Origin: a virus
Length of the DNA: 26,571 bases
Reading direction: 5' to 3' (one strand)
IMG/VR virus record: IMGVR_UViG_3300021197_001910
Location: 56,022 to 82,592 of that record
Shown: positions 1-7,785 of the stretch, piece by piece
Position numbering within the stretch: the stretch's first letter is position 1
Layout of the letters: each line of letters starts with the position of its first letter
Program-made: the position numbers and the translations under genes
Notes under the pieces: generated by a model
Databases searched by the model: none
What the model was told of the DNA's origin: nothing
What the model saw: the letters and a program-made list of their open reading frames with translations, nothing else

Positions 1-277
1 TCTCAACTCCACACTGGTGAGCAGCCATAAGTGTATTAGTGTTTATTTGAATGTTCTCATCATAAAAAATCGCTGGATTTTGAATGTTTTCGAGGATTCC
101 CCCCACACGAGCAGCAAGATGGATAACCCCATCAGGCTTCTCGGTGTTGAATAGCTCTAGGACCGCTCTGTAGTCCTTTAGATCGCAGTCTCCGCTTGAC
201 AGATAGGTCATGTCAGGAAGTACCTCTTGTAGATGCTTCCCCAGCATCCCAGAGCCTCCAGTAACAAGATACTTCAT
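1..277 (-). CDS. fcl: GDP-L-fucose synthase, N-terminal part (runs off window)
   Basis: Only the first 92 codons are present; the gene continues past the left edge. The ATG at 277 is preceded by a strong GAGGAGG Shine-Dalgarno. The translation opens with the Rossmann loop VTGGSGMLGKHL, typical of short-chain sugar epimerases/reductases. It continues with DLKDYRAVLELF, then KPDGVIHLAARVGG and NIQINTNTLMAAHQCGV, an order that matches GDP-4-keto-6-deoxymannose epimerase/reductase. That enzyme makes GDP-L-fucose from GDP-4-keto-6-deoxy-D-mannose with NADPH. The catalytic Ser and YxxxK lie outside the window, so activity cannot be judged. A GT11 fucosyltransferase at 4083-4973 would use the product. 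The start is separated by 1 nt from the stop of the upstream dehydrogenase gene. Another NDP-sugar epimerase is possible but fits less well. Confidence 0.82.
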   Translation of the reverse strand, partial: MKYLVTGGSGMLGKHLQEVLPDMTYLSSGDCDLKDYRAVLELFNTEKPDGVIHLAARVGGILENIQNPAIFYDENIQINTNTLMAAHQCGVE

Positions 278-278
278 T

Positions 279-1379
279 CTAGACCTCCTCGTATTGGAAC
301 ATATCGCCATACAGTGCCCTAACCTGCTCCACCACCACAGGGCGTTCCTTTATTACTACTTTAAAGCCGCGAGTCGCGAGACCCACAGCGAAAGCAAGCT
401 GTTGAGATTCTTCAATCATTGTTGACTCGGGCTTGTAGGTCACACTCTCAAACGACACGGGAGTCTCTTTATCATGATTTTGTTCATAAAAGTCTAACTG
501 GTATTCTAGGTGTTTTTCATTACTTTGGTCAGAAGCGAGGCTGACTAGAGCCTCGACCCCTAAATCTCCGGCGTACAGAGCCAGAGCACGATTATCTCGC
601 GGGAAGCACGGGCCGCCATAGCCATAGCCATAGCGCAGATATTTGGAACCAATCTTAGTATCGGCTCCAATAGCTTCCAGAACAGTGGACGGTGCACCGC
701 CGGCTCGGAGCACAATGTCCCCTACCATATTAGCATAGGCAATCTTGGTAGTTAAAAAGCAGTTTAAAGCTATCTTGGTAATCTCGGCTTCAGTGGGGCT
801 CATACGAGCGATACGAGGACTGTTCTCAGTGTGTTTTTCATATATTTCCTGCAAAATGTCTCCGGCTTGGGCTGACCCTTCGCCGATCAAAACCATGTCG
901 GGCGTTGCTTGATTTTTGAGGATGGTACCCTGGGCGATGAACTCGGGGTTATAGCTCACTGTGTAGTTCAAAGCTTCTAAGCGTGAGCGGATCGAATCGC
1001 AGTATCCTGGCATTGTAGTGCAGCACACCACAAAATGCTTGGGCTGGCCATGACGGGGAAGATCTTCAAGAGCGGTGATTAAGCTTTCTACCTGAGAATG
1101 ATCGTATCGTCCATTCGGAAGGGAGGGAGTTGCAACAATGACAAATAGAACATCTGAGTGTACCACAGCCTCTGTTAGGTTTGTGGTAGCCCGGAAATTA
1201 GTGGCAGCCTGAAGATGTTCGGTGACCCCTTCTTCATCAGAAGTAAAATCTTTACTGTTCAGCTTGTCGACATAATCTGCATTGATATCTACTCCTACGA
1301 CATCATAGCCACATTTTTCGAGGGTAAGCCCGAAGCAAAGTCCGAGTCTCCCAATTCCAATGATGCTAAGTTTTTTCAT
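279..1379 (-). CDS. UDP-glucose/UDP-ManNAc-type nucleotide-sugar dehydrogenase
   Basis: This 366-aa protein is an NAD-dependent nucleotide-sugar dehydrogenase that oxidises C6 of a UDP- or GDP-sugar to a uronic acid. The N-terminal NAD fold has GIGRLG at residues 8-13 and VIVATPS near 80-86. The central domain has YNPEFIAQG (143-151) and the Lys/Asn pair in TKIALN (201-206). The C-terminal part has the catalytic cysteine in GGPCFPRD (C258). It is shorter than usual (about 390-450 aa), with the loss mostly at the C-terminal domain. A UDP-GlcNAc 2-epimerase is in the same locus (10254-11261), so the WecC role (UDP-ManNAc to UDP-ManNAcA) is a plausible inference, but UDP-glucose or GDP-mannose cannot be excluded. 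It follows nadE by 3 nt and precedes the fucose synthase start by 1 nt. Confidence 0.88.
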   Translation of the reverse strand: MKKLSIIGIGRLGLCFGLTLEKCGYDVVGVDINADYVDKLNSKDFTSDEEGVTEHLQAATNFRATTNLTEAVVHSDVLFVIVATPSLPNGRYDHSQVESLITALEDLPRHGQPKHFVVCCTTMPGYCDSIRSRLEALNYTVSYNPEFIAQGTILKNQATPDMVLIGEGSAQAGDILQEIYEKHTENSPRIARMSPTEAEITKIALNCFLTTKIAYANMVGDIVLRAGGAPSTVLEAIGADTKIGSKYLRYGYGYGGPCFPRDNRALALYAGDLGVEALVSLASDQSNEKHLEYQLDFYEQNHDKETPVSFESVTYKPESTMIEESQQLAFAVGLATRGFKVVIKERPVVVEQVRALYGDMFQYEEV

Positions 1380-1382
1380 CTT

Positions 1383-2153
1383 TTACTCTCCTACCTTATA
1401 GGTGGGGATTCCCACCATTTTATGTTTGTTTTTGTTATGAAAAGACGTATAGATGGTCAGCACCTCTTCCTGGCGTGGGGTTAGGAGTTCCGATGTAGAT
1501 GTTTCTAGATAACCCATAGCCCATTCTAGTTCTGCATAGGATGCCCCAATTTGGGATTCGTCGGTCCTAGAGTCATCCCAGAGACCATCGGTGGGAGGTG
1601 CATTTAGGATCTCGTCGCATACCCCTAGGGAGGTAGCCAGTTCGCGGACCTCACTCTTAAGAAGATCGGCAATGGGGCTAATATCTACCCCGCCATCTCC
1701 ATACTTCGTGAAAAACCCTACTCCGAAGTCTTCGACTTTGTTACCTGTGCCTACTACCAGTCCGTTATGGGATGTGGCCAGGTAATATAGCACCATCATT
1801 CTGAGGCGGGATTTAGAGTTGGCATTAGATAGCAGGTTGTATTCAGAAGTGTCTTTGAAGATTTGTTCAAACGAGAGGTACGCTTCTGTTGCATCGATAT
1901 AGACAGCCTCTACATTAGCATACTTTTCGCACAACCACTGACATTGTAGCTCCGACAGGTCAGTATTCTCTTGCTTTGAGTTAATAGGTATATTAACCAC
2001 ATAAGTTTTGATGCCTGTCATAGCACATAAGGTAGAAGACACTGCTGAATCAATGCCGCCCGATACGCCTATAACATAGCACTCCAAGGGGCTGTTTTTG
2101 AGATATCCGGCTAGCCATGCCGCGATGTCGCTTCCTAAATCTTTATCTATCAT
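1383..2153 (-). CDS. nadE: NH3-dependent NAD synthetase
   Basis: This 256-aa protein is of normal length for the ammonia-dependent NadE. It adenylates nicotinic acid adenine dinucleotide and amidates it to NAD. It has the PP-loop SGGIDS (31-36), the GTGNKVEDFGVGFFTKYGDGG segment that contacts substrate, and the ISPIADLLKSEVREL and APPTDGLWDD...TDESQIG segments of this family. There is no glutaminase domain. The start overlaps the stop of the radical SAM gene by one base (TAATG), so the two are translationally linked. NadE is cytosolic and is not a normal member of a glycan cluster. It may raise NAD for the dehydrogenase next door or counter NAD depletion in an infected cell; both are inference. 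The NadE residues are conserved enough that I prefer it over a sugar amidotransferase-type PP-loop protein. Confidence 0.92.
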   Translation of the reverse strand: MIDKDLGSDIAAWLAGYLKNSPLECYVIGVSGGIDSAVSSTLCAMTGIKTYVVNIPINSKQENTDLSELQCQWLCEKYANVEAVYIDATEAYLSFEQIFKDTSEYNLLSNANSKSRLRMMVLYYLATSHNGLVVGTGNKVEDFGVGFFTKYGDGGVDISPIADLLKSEVRELATSLGVCDEILNAPPTDGLWDDSRTDESQIGASYAELEWAMGYLETSTSELLTPRQEEVLTIYTSFHNKNKHKMVGIPTYKVGE

Positions 2154-4078
2154 TATATTATCTCCGCTGTGTTTTTATAGCGTCCCACTCGTCGTCCAAA
2201 CCATAATACCTCTTTCGCCCACGTAAACGTGTCCGAATCATAGGTCTTGGCATCAAAGCGCACCGTATTGTCTTGCGCAGTGAGATCGTCGCCATCTTCA
2301 ATAAGATTATGGATATTATATTTAAACGTTTTTTCAATAGGATACGTTGCGTGAGGATTACTTAGACGACTGATCTGATAATCGAATACCTCATCGAGGA
2401 CTTCAGAGTTTGTATCTACATAGTATTCGTCCACAAAGGTACGCATTTCCTCATAGAATTTTATCTTGTTTTTCTCATCGGATATCCTAATGCAAGTGGA
2501 CTCATCAACGGCCCAGTTAATATCGCCGGCGCCTTCTATGACATAACCCCAATGTCGTTGGTTTTTTATAATCTTGTGGAGGTCTTCTTTGATGGTGTGA
2601 TATTCACTCCCAATAAAAGTAGCAGGATTTTTCTGAACAAAATCCATAAAACTACTGTAGAAATCCCGGAAAGATATACCGTATGCCCTATTGAGAGCCC
2701 GGGAGATGAATTGGAGGGGTCCGAGGTAGTGCCCAAAAATGATAGCCCACCGATATTGATGTCCTTCGATCCACTCGTCGGGAGTGAGGGTGTTGGTCTC
2801 TGTAATAAACTCTACTGTATCGTTACTTAATGTTTCGGTAATGTGTCGGTGTGAGAACCGTGGCTGGGTTGTAGATGTTTTGATTCCATACTTCTCAATA
2901 TGTTCTATAGAGCCGATTGGAGCATTTGGAAGCAGCATCATCAGATGAATATCCAGATAGTTGTGATAACCATATTCCATAATCTCAGCGATACCTGCCT
3001 TAAAGGTCTCAACCGTTTCTTCCGGGAGTCCCCAGATAAGCTCCACATAGCTACCGATGCCTTCGCCCTCATAAAGTTCGATGAAATTCTTAAGTTTACC
3101 CCCGTCGACATTGCGCCTCTTGACAGCTTTAAGAACTGCGGGGTTCATAGACTGGAGAGCGATTGTCATACCCTTTTGTGCACCAGCTTCTTCAAAAACT
3201 TTTGCAATGTTAAGAATCTTATCAGCCTTTCCTTTAAGCCAGGTTACCCTATAAGCATGGGGGTACCCTGTCTTAGCTTTTACTTCTTTGACAAACTGGG
3301 CTAACTCATAGTCATTATCATACTTGAGTCCGAAGTTTGAGTTGGCGTCAGTTACATATTCAATTTTATTTTCGGCTATCCACTCAATTTCTTTTTTGAC
3401 TTTATCAAAACAGGTACGTACCTTCGAATAGTAACTCTCACCAATCTCGCAAAAGGTGCAACTAAAAGGGCAGCCGCGGGAGGACTCCACGCTTACGTTA
3501 TAGGCTAGCCCCTTAGTGTTGTTTGCCAGCAACTCATCAAAAAGCCCATCCAATAGTGGGCTGGGAGCATTTTCTATATCTGTCATCCGGGTTCGGGGAA
3601 GGGTGGTTTTTTCCCGGTTTTTAACATTAATCGTACAGCCAGCAATTTGTTTGTAATCAGGACTCTCTTTCAAGTTTTCCATCAAGATTTCATAAAATGA
3701 CTCTTCGCCTTCGTGGTGAACCAAAATGTCAACATAGGGATGCTCTTTAAAGAATCCGCGATGACGGTCTGACATTGGTTGGTGCTGACCTCCAAACACG
3801 ATTAAGCAATCTGGATATTTTTCTTTGACTGCTTTTGCAATATCACAGTTCAGGTTCCAGTTCCACATGAAGCATGAAAATCCTATAATATCCGGCGACT
3901 TGATTCGAGCTAAGATGTCTTCCAGCTCCTCCCTATAGTAAAACCATTCCTTAAGTTTATAGTTTTGACTTACTTCGGGTTTACTGTTGCAATAGGACCA
4001 TACAACTCCCGAACTATACGGCAGATACACTTGGTTAGCAAAAATGTCTGACAACTCACATAGATAAAGATTTTTCAT
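2153..4078 (-). CDS. B12-binding-type radical SAM protein
   Basis: I choose the ATG at 4078 (641 aa). The longer reading frame to 4135 would add 19 residues read through the end of the upstream fucosyltransferase gene. Residues 1-130 look like the Rossmann-type cobalamin-binding domain of this class (PDIIGFSCFMWN, LIVFGGQHQP), but no DxHxxG cobalamin-ligand motif is visible. The radical SAM domain follows with SSRGCPFSCTFC, giving the CxxxCxxC cluster ligands C203, C207 and C210. The C-terminal 250 residues resemble the long tails of these proteins and have no motif I recognise. Relatives methylate unactivated carbons or phosphinates, or remodel rings. The substrate here is unknown; a sugar or lipid of the glycan is an inference from the neighbours. 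The gene ends in the nadE start (TAATG). Confidence 0.85.
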   Translation of the reverse strand: MKNLYLCELSDIFANQVYLPYSSGVVWSYCNSKPEVSQNYKLKEWFYYREELEDILARIKSPDIIGFSCFMWNWNLNCDIAKAVKEKYPDCLIVFGGQHQPMSDRHRGFFKEHPYVDILVHHEGEESFYEILMENLKESPDYKQIAGCTINVKNREKTTLPRTRMTDIENAPSPLLDGLFDELLANNTKGLAYNVSVESSRGCPFSCTFCEIGESYYSKVRTCFDKVKKEIEWIAENKIEYVTDANSNFGLKYDNDYELAQFVKEVKAKTGYPHAYRVTWLKGKADKILNIAKVFEEAGAQKGMTIALQSMNPAVLKAVKRRNVDGGKLKNFIELYEGEGIGSYVELIWGLPEETVETFKAGIAEIMEYGYHNYLDIHLMMLLPNAPIGSIEHIEKYGIKTSTTQPRFSHRHITETLSNDTVEFITETNTLTPDEWIEGHQYRWAIIFGHYLGPLQFISRALNRAYGISFRDFYSSFMDFVQKNPATFIGSEYHTIKEDLHKIIKNQRHWGYVIEGAGDINWAVDESTCIRISDEKNKIKFYEEMRTFVDEYYVDTNSEVLDEVFDYQISRLSNPHATYPIEKTFKYNIHNLIEDGDDLTAQDNTVRFDAKTYDSDTFTWAKEVLWFGRRVGRYKNTAEII

Positions 4079-4082
4079 AGGT

Positions 4083-4973
4083 TTATATCGTCTTCCAACT
4101 GGCAGGGTAAAACCCAAGCCAAGCACGGTGATCATCGGGAATAGTATAAGCTTTAGGGGCTATCACTCTCTTATCAGCTTTAGGATTGAGAAAGGCGGCC
4201 CAATAGCCAAAGCTAGTCGTGTGTGAGGTGATGTGATGGTCGCAGTTCTTCATGGCGGCAAAATCTTCTATATCTGATTTACCTTCGCAAAATATAAATC
4301 TATCATCCTCAAGCTGTTCCTTACACCAGTCGACGTCTCCCTGGTTGTGCTTCATTCCATCACGCGTACCACCAGAGAAGACTAAAAACTTCACATTATG
4401 TCCGTCAAACTCTTCTAAGGCTCGAAAGAAATAACTACCAAAGTGACTGTCTTTCGTAAGGGAGTCGTTGGGTCCATAATAATCTGTTACGATACCTCCA
4501 TGTCCATCCGTATTGTCGCCGCGGCGGAAATGCACACTGACTATTTTCTCGTCGTTAGGCTTTAAACTTTGGATGTATTCTTGTGCTTCTAGCTCCAGGT
4601 CACCCTTCAGCTTAAGGTCACTCCTGATGATATCCGTATACTTGGTAAAATACTGACTATTCTGAAAATAACCATGAAAGTTAACTCCGTCTGGAATTTG
4701 AAATACCTGCGGGTTGTAGTGTGCATGCTGTCCGCGTTGCTCAATAAAGTTGTGATTAATATTCTCTAGGTCAGAGTCTCTCAGAAAATCACACTCAATA
4801 TTATAGTTTCCTAACAAACAAGGTTGTGTCTTTACATCCGCCCAACACATCGTAGAGGGGTCCGGGATCTTCATCTCATATCCAGTCTCTAAAGATACCG
4901 ATCTCAGCATTGCATATTGGAATAGCTGGTTACCTAGCCTGCCGTAGCGTCCTAATTCTCTAAAAGTTATCAT
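4083..4973 (-). CDS. GT11 alpha-1,2-fucosyltransferase-like protein
   Basis: This 296-aa protein matches family GT11, which transfers L-fucose from GDP-fucose, usually in alpha-1,2 linkage. The N-terminal GRLGNQLFQYA (11-21), GYFQNSQYF (101-109) and SVHFRRGD (146-153) are the family landmarks; HxRRxD is the GDP-fucose-binding motif. The C-terminal half has FSGG and the DFAAMKNCDHHITSHTTSFG segment, corresponding to the SNSTFSWW-type region. No signal peptide or membrane helix is visible, so it is a cytosolic or peripheral enzyme. GDP-fucose could come from the fucose synthase at the left edge. The start has a GGTGGA ribosome site. It lies 27 nt downstream of the small DegT-like gene and 4 nt upstream of the radical SAM start. 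Confidence 0.9.
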   Translation of the reverse strand: MITFRELGRYGRLGNQLFQYAMLRSVSLETGYEMKIPDPSTMCWADVKTQPCLLGNYNIECDFLRDSDLENINHNFIEQRGQHAHYNPQVFQIPDGVNFHGYFQNSQYFTKYTDIIRSDLKLKGDLELEAQEYIQSLKPNDEKIVSVHFRRGDNTDGHGGIVTDYYGPNDSLTKDSHFGSYFFRALEEFDGHNVKFLVFSGGTRDGMKHNQGDVDWCKEQLEDDRFIFCEGKSDIEDFAAMKNCDHHITSHTTSFGYWAAFLNPKADKRVIAPKAYTIPDDHRAWLGFYPASWKTI

Positions 4974-5000
4974 TATAAATCCACCCAGTTCTACTGTAGA

Positions 5001-5624
5001 CTATTTTAGCACTGTTATATCTTTAAATAAAGTGAATTCTGTCAGATCACGATAGGGAGGATTTTCAGGGATATCCGGCATGTGCTCAGGATAGTTTTGC
5101 ATAAGAGTAAGTCCGCGCGCGGCTTGTTCTGGAGTCATGTACATGTTCCAGCCCTCCTCATCAATCATATCTTCATGATATTTCATTCCATCGGTACGCC
5201 CTTCGTACCGGCGCGCTTTTAACCACTTGACGGCTTCTAGATCATCGAGTAGGATCATTCCCCCTTTACCAATTTTTAGATGTTTCTTAATATGGAAACT
5301 TAAACACATCATGGTACCTGGGATATACATTTCTGATGTTAATCTCTTTGCGGCATCGTATATGGGAAATGGTTTGAGCTGGTAGATTCCTTCCCACTTA
5401 GCATCCTCAAAGATGAGGTTACCGCCGGCTTGGAGGACGGACTGCGGTGGGGAGAGATAGGTACGCTTGGGTAGGATTACATCCTTGCCGGCGACATCAT
5501 GCCATTTGCACGCTAAAAACAGTGCATTAGTACAACTATTCATCGATACCGCATAGGGGGCGCCGGTATAGTGAGCTACCTCTTCTTCAAACATTTTCAC
5601 CACTTTATATGGATTATGCAACAT
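5001..5624 (-). CDS. miniature DegT/DnrJ/EryC1-type PLP protein
   Basis: This 207-aa protein is clearly related to sugar aminotransferases of the DegT/DnrJ/EryC1/StrS family, which normally have 360-400 residues. It keeps the N-terminal block VSMNSCTNALFLACKWHDV (26-44) with GKDVILPKRTYLSPP, the PLP-ring aspartate in YDAAK (D90) and the Schiff-base lysine block SFHIKKHLKIGKGG with K114 the likely lysine. The spacers between blocks are shortened and most of the small C-terminal domain is gone. Family members make amino sugars such as perosamine or 4-amino-4-deoxy sugars from keto-sugars. With the formyltransferase nearby, an N-formylated amino sugar is a reasonable inference. The shortened form may be active as a dimer or may have lost activity. 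It starts 3 nt after the methyltransferase stop. Confidence 0.8.
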   Translation of the reverse strand: MLHNPYKVVKMFEEEVAHYTGAPYAVSMNSCTNALFLACKWHDVAGKDVILPKRTYLSPPQSVLQAGGNLIFEDAKWEGIYQLKPFPIYDAAKRLTSEMYIPGTMMCLSFHIKKHLKIGKGGMILLDDLEAVKWLKARRYEGRTDGMKYHEDMIDEEGWNMYMTPEQAARGLTLMQNYPEHMPDIPENPPYRDLTEFTLFKDITVLK

Positions 5625-5627
5625 TTT

Positions 5628-6461
5628 CTAACCGTTCCGGGGAAGATATTCCCCTATATTTTCCTTGAAATATTCTAAGCTTACCGGATTCATAATTTCT
5701 TCAAATCGCGTGTAATACGCGTCCCAATTTAGAGTCGACAGATCAATCTCGGGCGTTGGGGTATCAAACTTGTCAAGCTTACGCGGTGACACAATTGTAA
5801 TACACGCCTGGGGGATTGAAAAAACAGTCAAGTCGGGAAAAGTTCTTAAGTATGCTGCATTTTTCCACACATCGCCGTTGAGTCCCTTCGGCTCGGAGGC
5901 GGCGGTGTTCTCGTGCCAAGCAAGGCGGTCTTTTTTCTCCGCTGTGATTACATTATCTAAAATAGCCTCATAGTCAGATAACCAAATCTGCTGGCGGCTT
6001 TTTAAGATAGGGCATGTATCGTGCAAGACGATCAACCCATTTTCTCTGAGGAGCTGGAGGGAATTCTGCACTTCCTCGTGTACCACATCGAAAAGGTGAA
6101 GTCCATCGATAAAGATAATATCGTAGCGGTGATGAAAGAAATAATGATTCAAAGAGAAGAATAATTGAGATGTCATTCTGTGGGTTATATTGCCCGATGC
6201 TCCATAGGGATCAACCCCATGTTTCACCTCCACATTAGTGATGTGATCAAAAGTGTTTCCCTGATCTACACCAATCTCTAAATAATGGAGGTCGGCGCGG
6301 TCCTGAGTTAATACGTTTATAACATCGGGAGGGTCATAGGGATATCCCATGGGGTTGGTGGATCCCCCAAAATTAAATCCGGTCATGGGTTCCATCTGCG
6401 CGTCTTCGGAGATGGGCTGAAAGATTCTCCGCTGTGCTTTAAATTTAAAATTCTTACTCAT
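5628..6461 (-). CDS. class I SAM methyltransferase (Methyltransf_24-like)
   Basis: This 277-aa protein has the core of a SAM-dependent methyltransferase of the kind found in surface-glycan clusters. The SAM loop is LEIGVDQGNTF (61-71), followed by the acidic strand VKHGVDPYG (79-87). DIIFIDGLH (114-122) and GLIVLHDTCP (142-151) form the later strands; IDGxH and HD are typical of the Methyltransf_24/CmcI-like group, where they bind a metal. About 45 residues precede the fold and 90 follow it with no recognised domain. It likely O-methylates a sugar of the glycan, but acceptor and position cannot be read from sequence. Its ATG lies within the last codons of the upstream glycosyltransferase gene (8-nt overlap), indicating translational coupling. 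Confidence 0.82.
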   Translation of the reverse strand: MSKNFKFKAQRRIFQPISEDAQMEPMTGFNFGGSTNPMGYPYDPPDVINVLTQDRADLHYLEIGVDQGNTFDHITNVEVKHGVDPYGASGNITHRMTSQLFFSLNHYFFHHRYDIIFIDGLHLFDVVHEEVQNSLQLLRENGLIVLHDTCPILKSRQQIWLSDYEAILDNVITAEKKDRLAWHENTAASEPKGLNGDVWKNAAYLRTFPDLTVFSIPQACITIVSPRKLDKFDTPTPEIDLSTLNWDAYYTRFEEIMNPVSLEYFKENIGEYLPRNG

Positions 6462-7785
6462 GCCATTCTCCTTTTAGTATCTCATCCAATAGCGTTTTCC
6501 ACCTACTGGTTACCTTTTCAAAATTATGATGTTTGTGTACGCCGCGAGGACACTTCTTTGATATCTCCTCTAAATCCGGAGACCTAAGTAACTGCAATGC
6601 GCGGTCAGCCATTTCTTGCGTATCCAGGTCTTTAATAATAAATCCAGTCTCCCCATGTTCTATTATGTCCACCCCTACAGATCGATCAAACGAAACTAGA
6701 GGACATTCATTTTGCATGCTTTCCGAGACCATCATGGGTCCCGCATCTGTGGTGGTGGTAGAGAGTCCAATGTCTGCCGCTTTATAAGCCATGGCCATTT
6801 CGGTGCGAGACTTCATATATCCAGTGGGGACTACCTGAAACGGTTGGCTTTGGGAGAGGGGTTTGGGGGGAATCGGACCAACATTTAAAATCATTGTGTT
6901 ATCGCGCTCTTCTGGGCTCATAAGATCCCACATGTATTTAAACACCTCATCTACCAGATTTCTCCCTTTTCTCAAGATATAGGGAGAAGTGGTCCCCCAT
7001 AGAATCAGCTTCTTTTCTATTGGAATACCTACTCGTTTTCGAACCTCTTCCTTGGACTCGCTACAATAGGGAATATCATTAGGGATTGGCAATAACACAG
7101 TGCGATGAGCATTAAATATAGAACTGTTTGGGACCAAGGTTAGGCTATATGTGGAGACTCCAGCAATTATTAGTGGCACATCCGAGAGAAACTTCTTTTT
7201 ATCCTCCATCAGTTGTCGCGAACTATCTTCAGGTCCACTATCTTTTATTTGAGGACAGTTGCCACAATTTTTCATATAGCCATCACAAGCTATGCTTCGC
7301 GGGTCGATATCTAACTCCGAAGGCAGCGGAATCGAAGGATCGCGGGCCCAGTGATTGAGTGCCCAGTTTCCTTGAGGATGGTGAGGCGTGGGTATAATGT
7401 TTACCAGGTCCGGACCATTAGGGTAGCTACACCCGCCGGATAAAAGATCATGTACCATCAGCACATAAATAATTTGGCACTGGTGCTCGTCATAAATTGC
7501 CCTTATTTCTTGCGGCGTATAGTCTGCACTATAAAGTACCAATACTTTGTGCCGCGGCAGCATTTGTGCTATTTCTTGCGGACTCTTATTCTGCAGGGGT
7601 ATCAGAAACGTCATGTCGTCTTGGAACGATCGCCTCTTATGGATTAACATGCAGGAGGAGTGGTCGAGGTCTCTCAGCGCGTTGAAAACGATATAATTAC
7701 CGCTCTCATGTGTTTGATCATACGCATCGTAGCCGGCGATGTGCAATACATCGACTTCATCTGGTATGGAGGTTGTGTATCTCAT
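6454..7785 (-). CDS. GT4 glycosyltransferase (WcaC-like)
   Basis: This 443-aa protein is a GT-B fold glycosyltransferase. The N-terminal half carries a cysteine cluster, IACDGYMKNCGNCPQI (C167, C174, C177), followed by a D-S-KKK region. That pattern occurs in WcaC-like GT4 enzymes with the G-C-x-N-C-P signature. The C-terminal half has LILWGTTSPYILRKGRN, the loop before the donor site, then the donor-binding helix GLSTTTTDAGPMMVSESMQNECPLVSF, in which the usual E-G-F-G is changed to T-D-A-G-P with E retained in SES. It ends with HGETGFIIK. The probable role is sugar transfer onto a lipid-linked or protein-linked acceptor in the cytosol. The start codon overlaps the stop of the formyltransferase gene by 4 nt. 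Confidence 0.86.
   Translation of the reverse strand: MRYTTSIPDEVDVLHIAGYDAYDQTHESGNYIVFNALRDLDHSSCMLIHKRRSFQDDMTFLIPLQNKSPQEIAQMLPRHKVLVLYSADYTPQEIRAIYDEHQCQIIYVLMVHDLLSGGCSYPNGPDLVNIIPTPHHPQGNWALNHWARDPSIPLPSELDIDPRSIACDGYMKNCGNCPQIKDSGPEDSSRQLMEDKKKFLSDVPLIIAGVSTYSLTLVPNSSIFNAHRTVLLPIPNDIPYCSESKEEVRKRVGIPIEKKLILWGTTSPYILRKGRNLVDEVFKYMWDLMSPEERDNTMILNVGPIPPKPLSQSQPFQVVPTGYMKSRTEMAMAYKAADIGLSTTTTDAGPMMVSESMQNECPLVSFDRSVGVDIIEHGETGFIIKDLDTQEMADRALQLLRSPDLEEISKKCPRGVHKHHNFEKVTSRWKTLLDEILKGEWHE

Noticed and set aside
1215-1484. Plus-strand open frames such as 1215-1484, 10587-11063, 14876-15325 and 17993-18316
   Set aside because: All are antisense to well-identified minus-strand genes, lack recognisable motifs and are best explained as shadow frames.
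4079-4135. Longer start for the radical SAM protein at 4135
   Set aside because: It would overlap the fucosyltransferase end by 53 nt and adds a sequence without family similarity. The ATG at 4078 begins at the conserved N-terminus.
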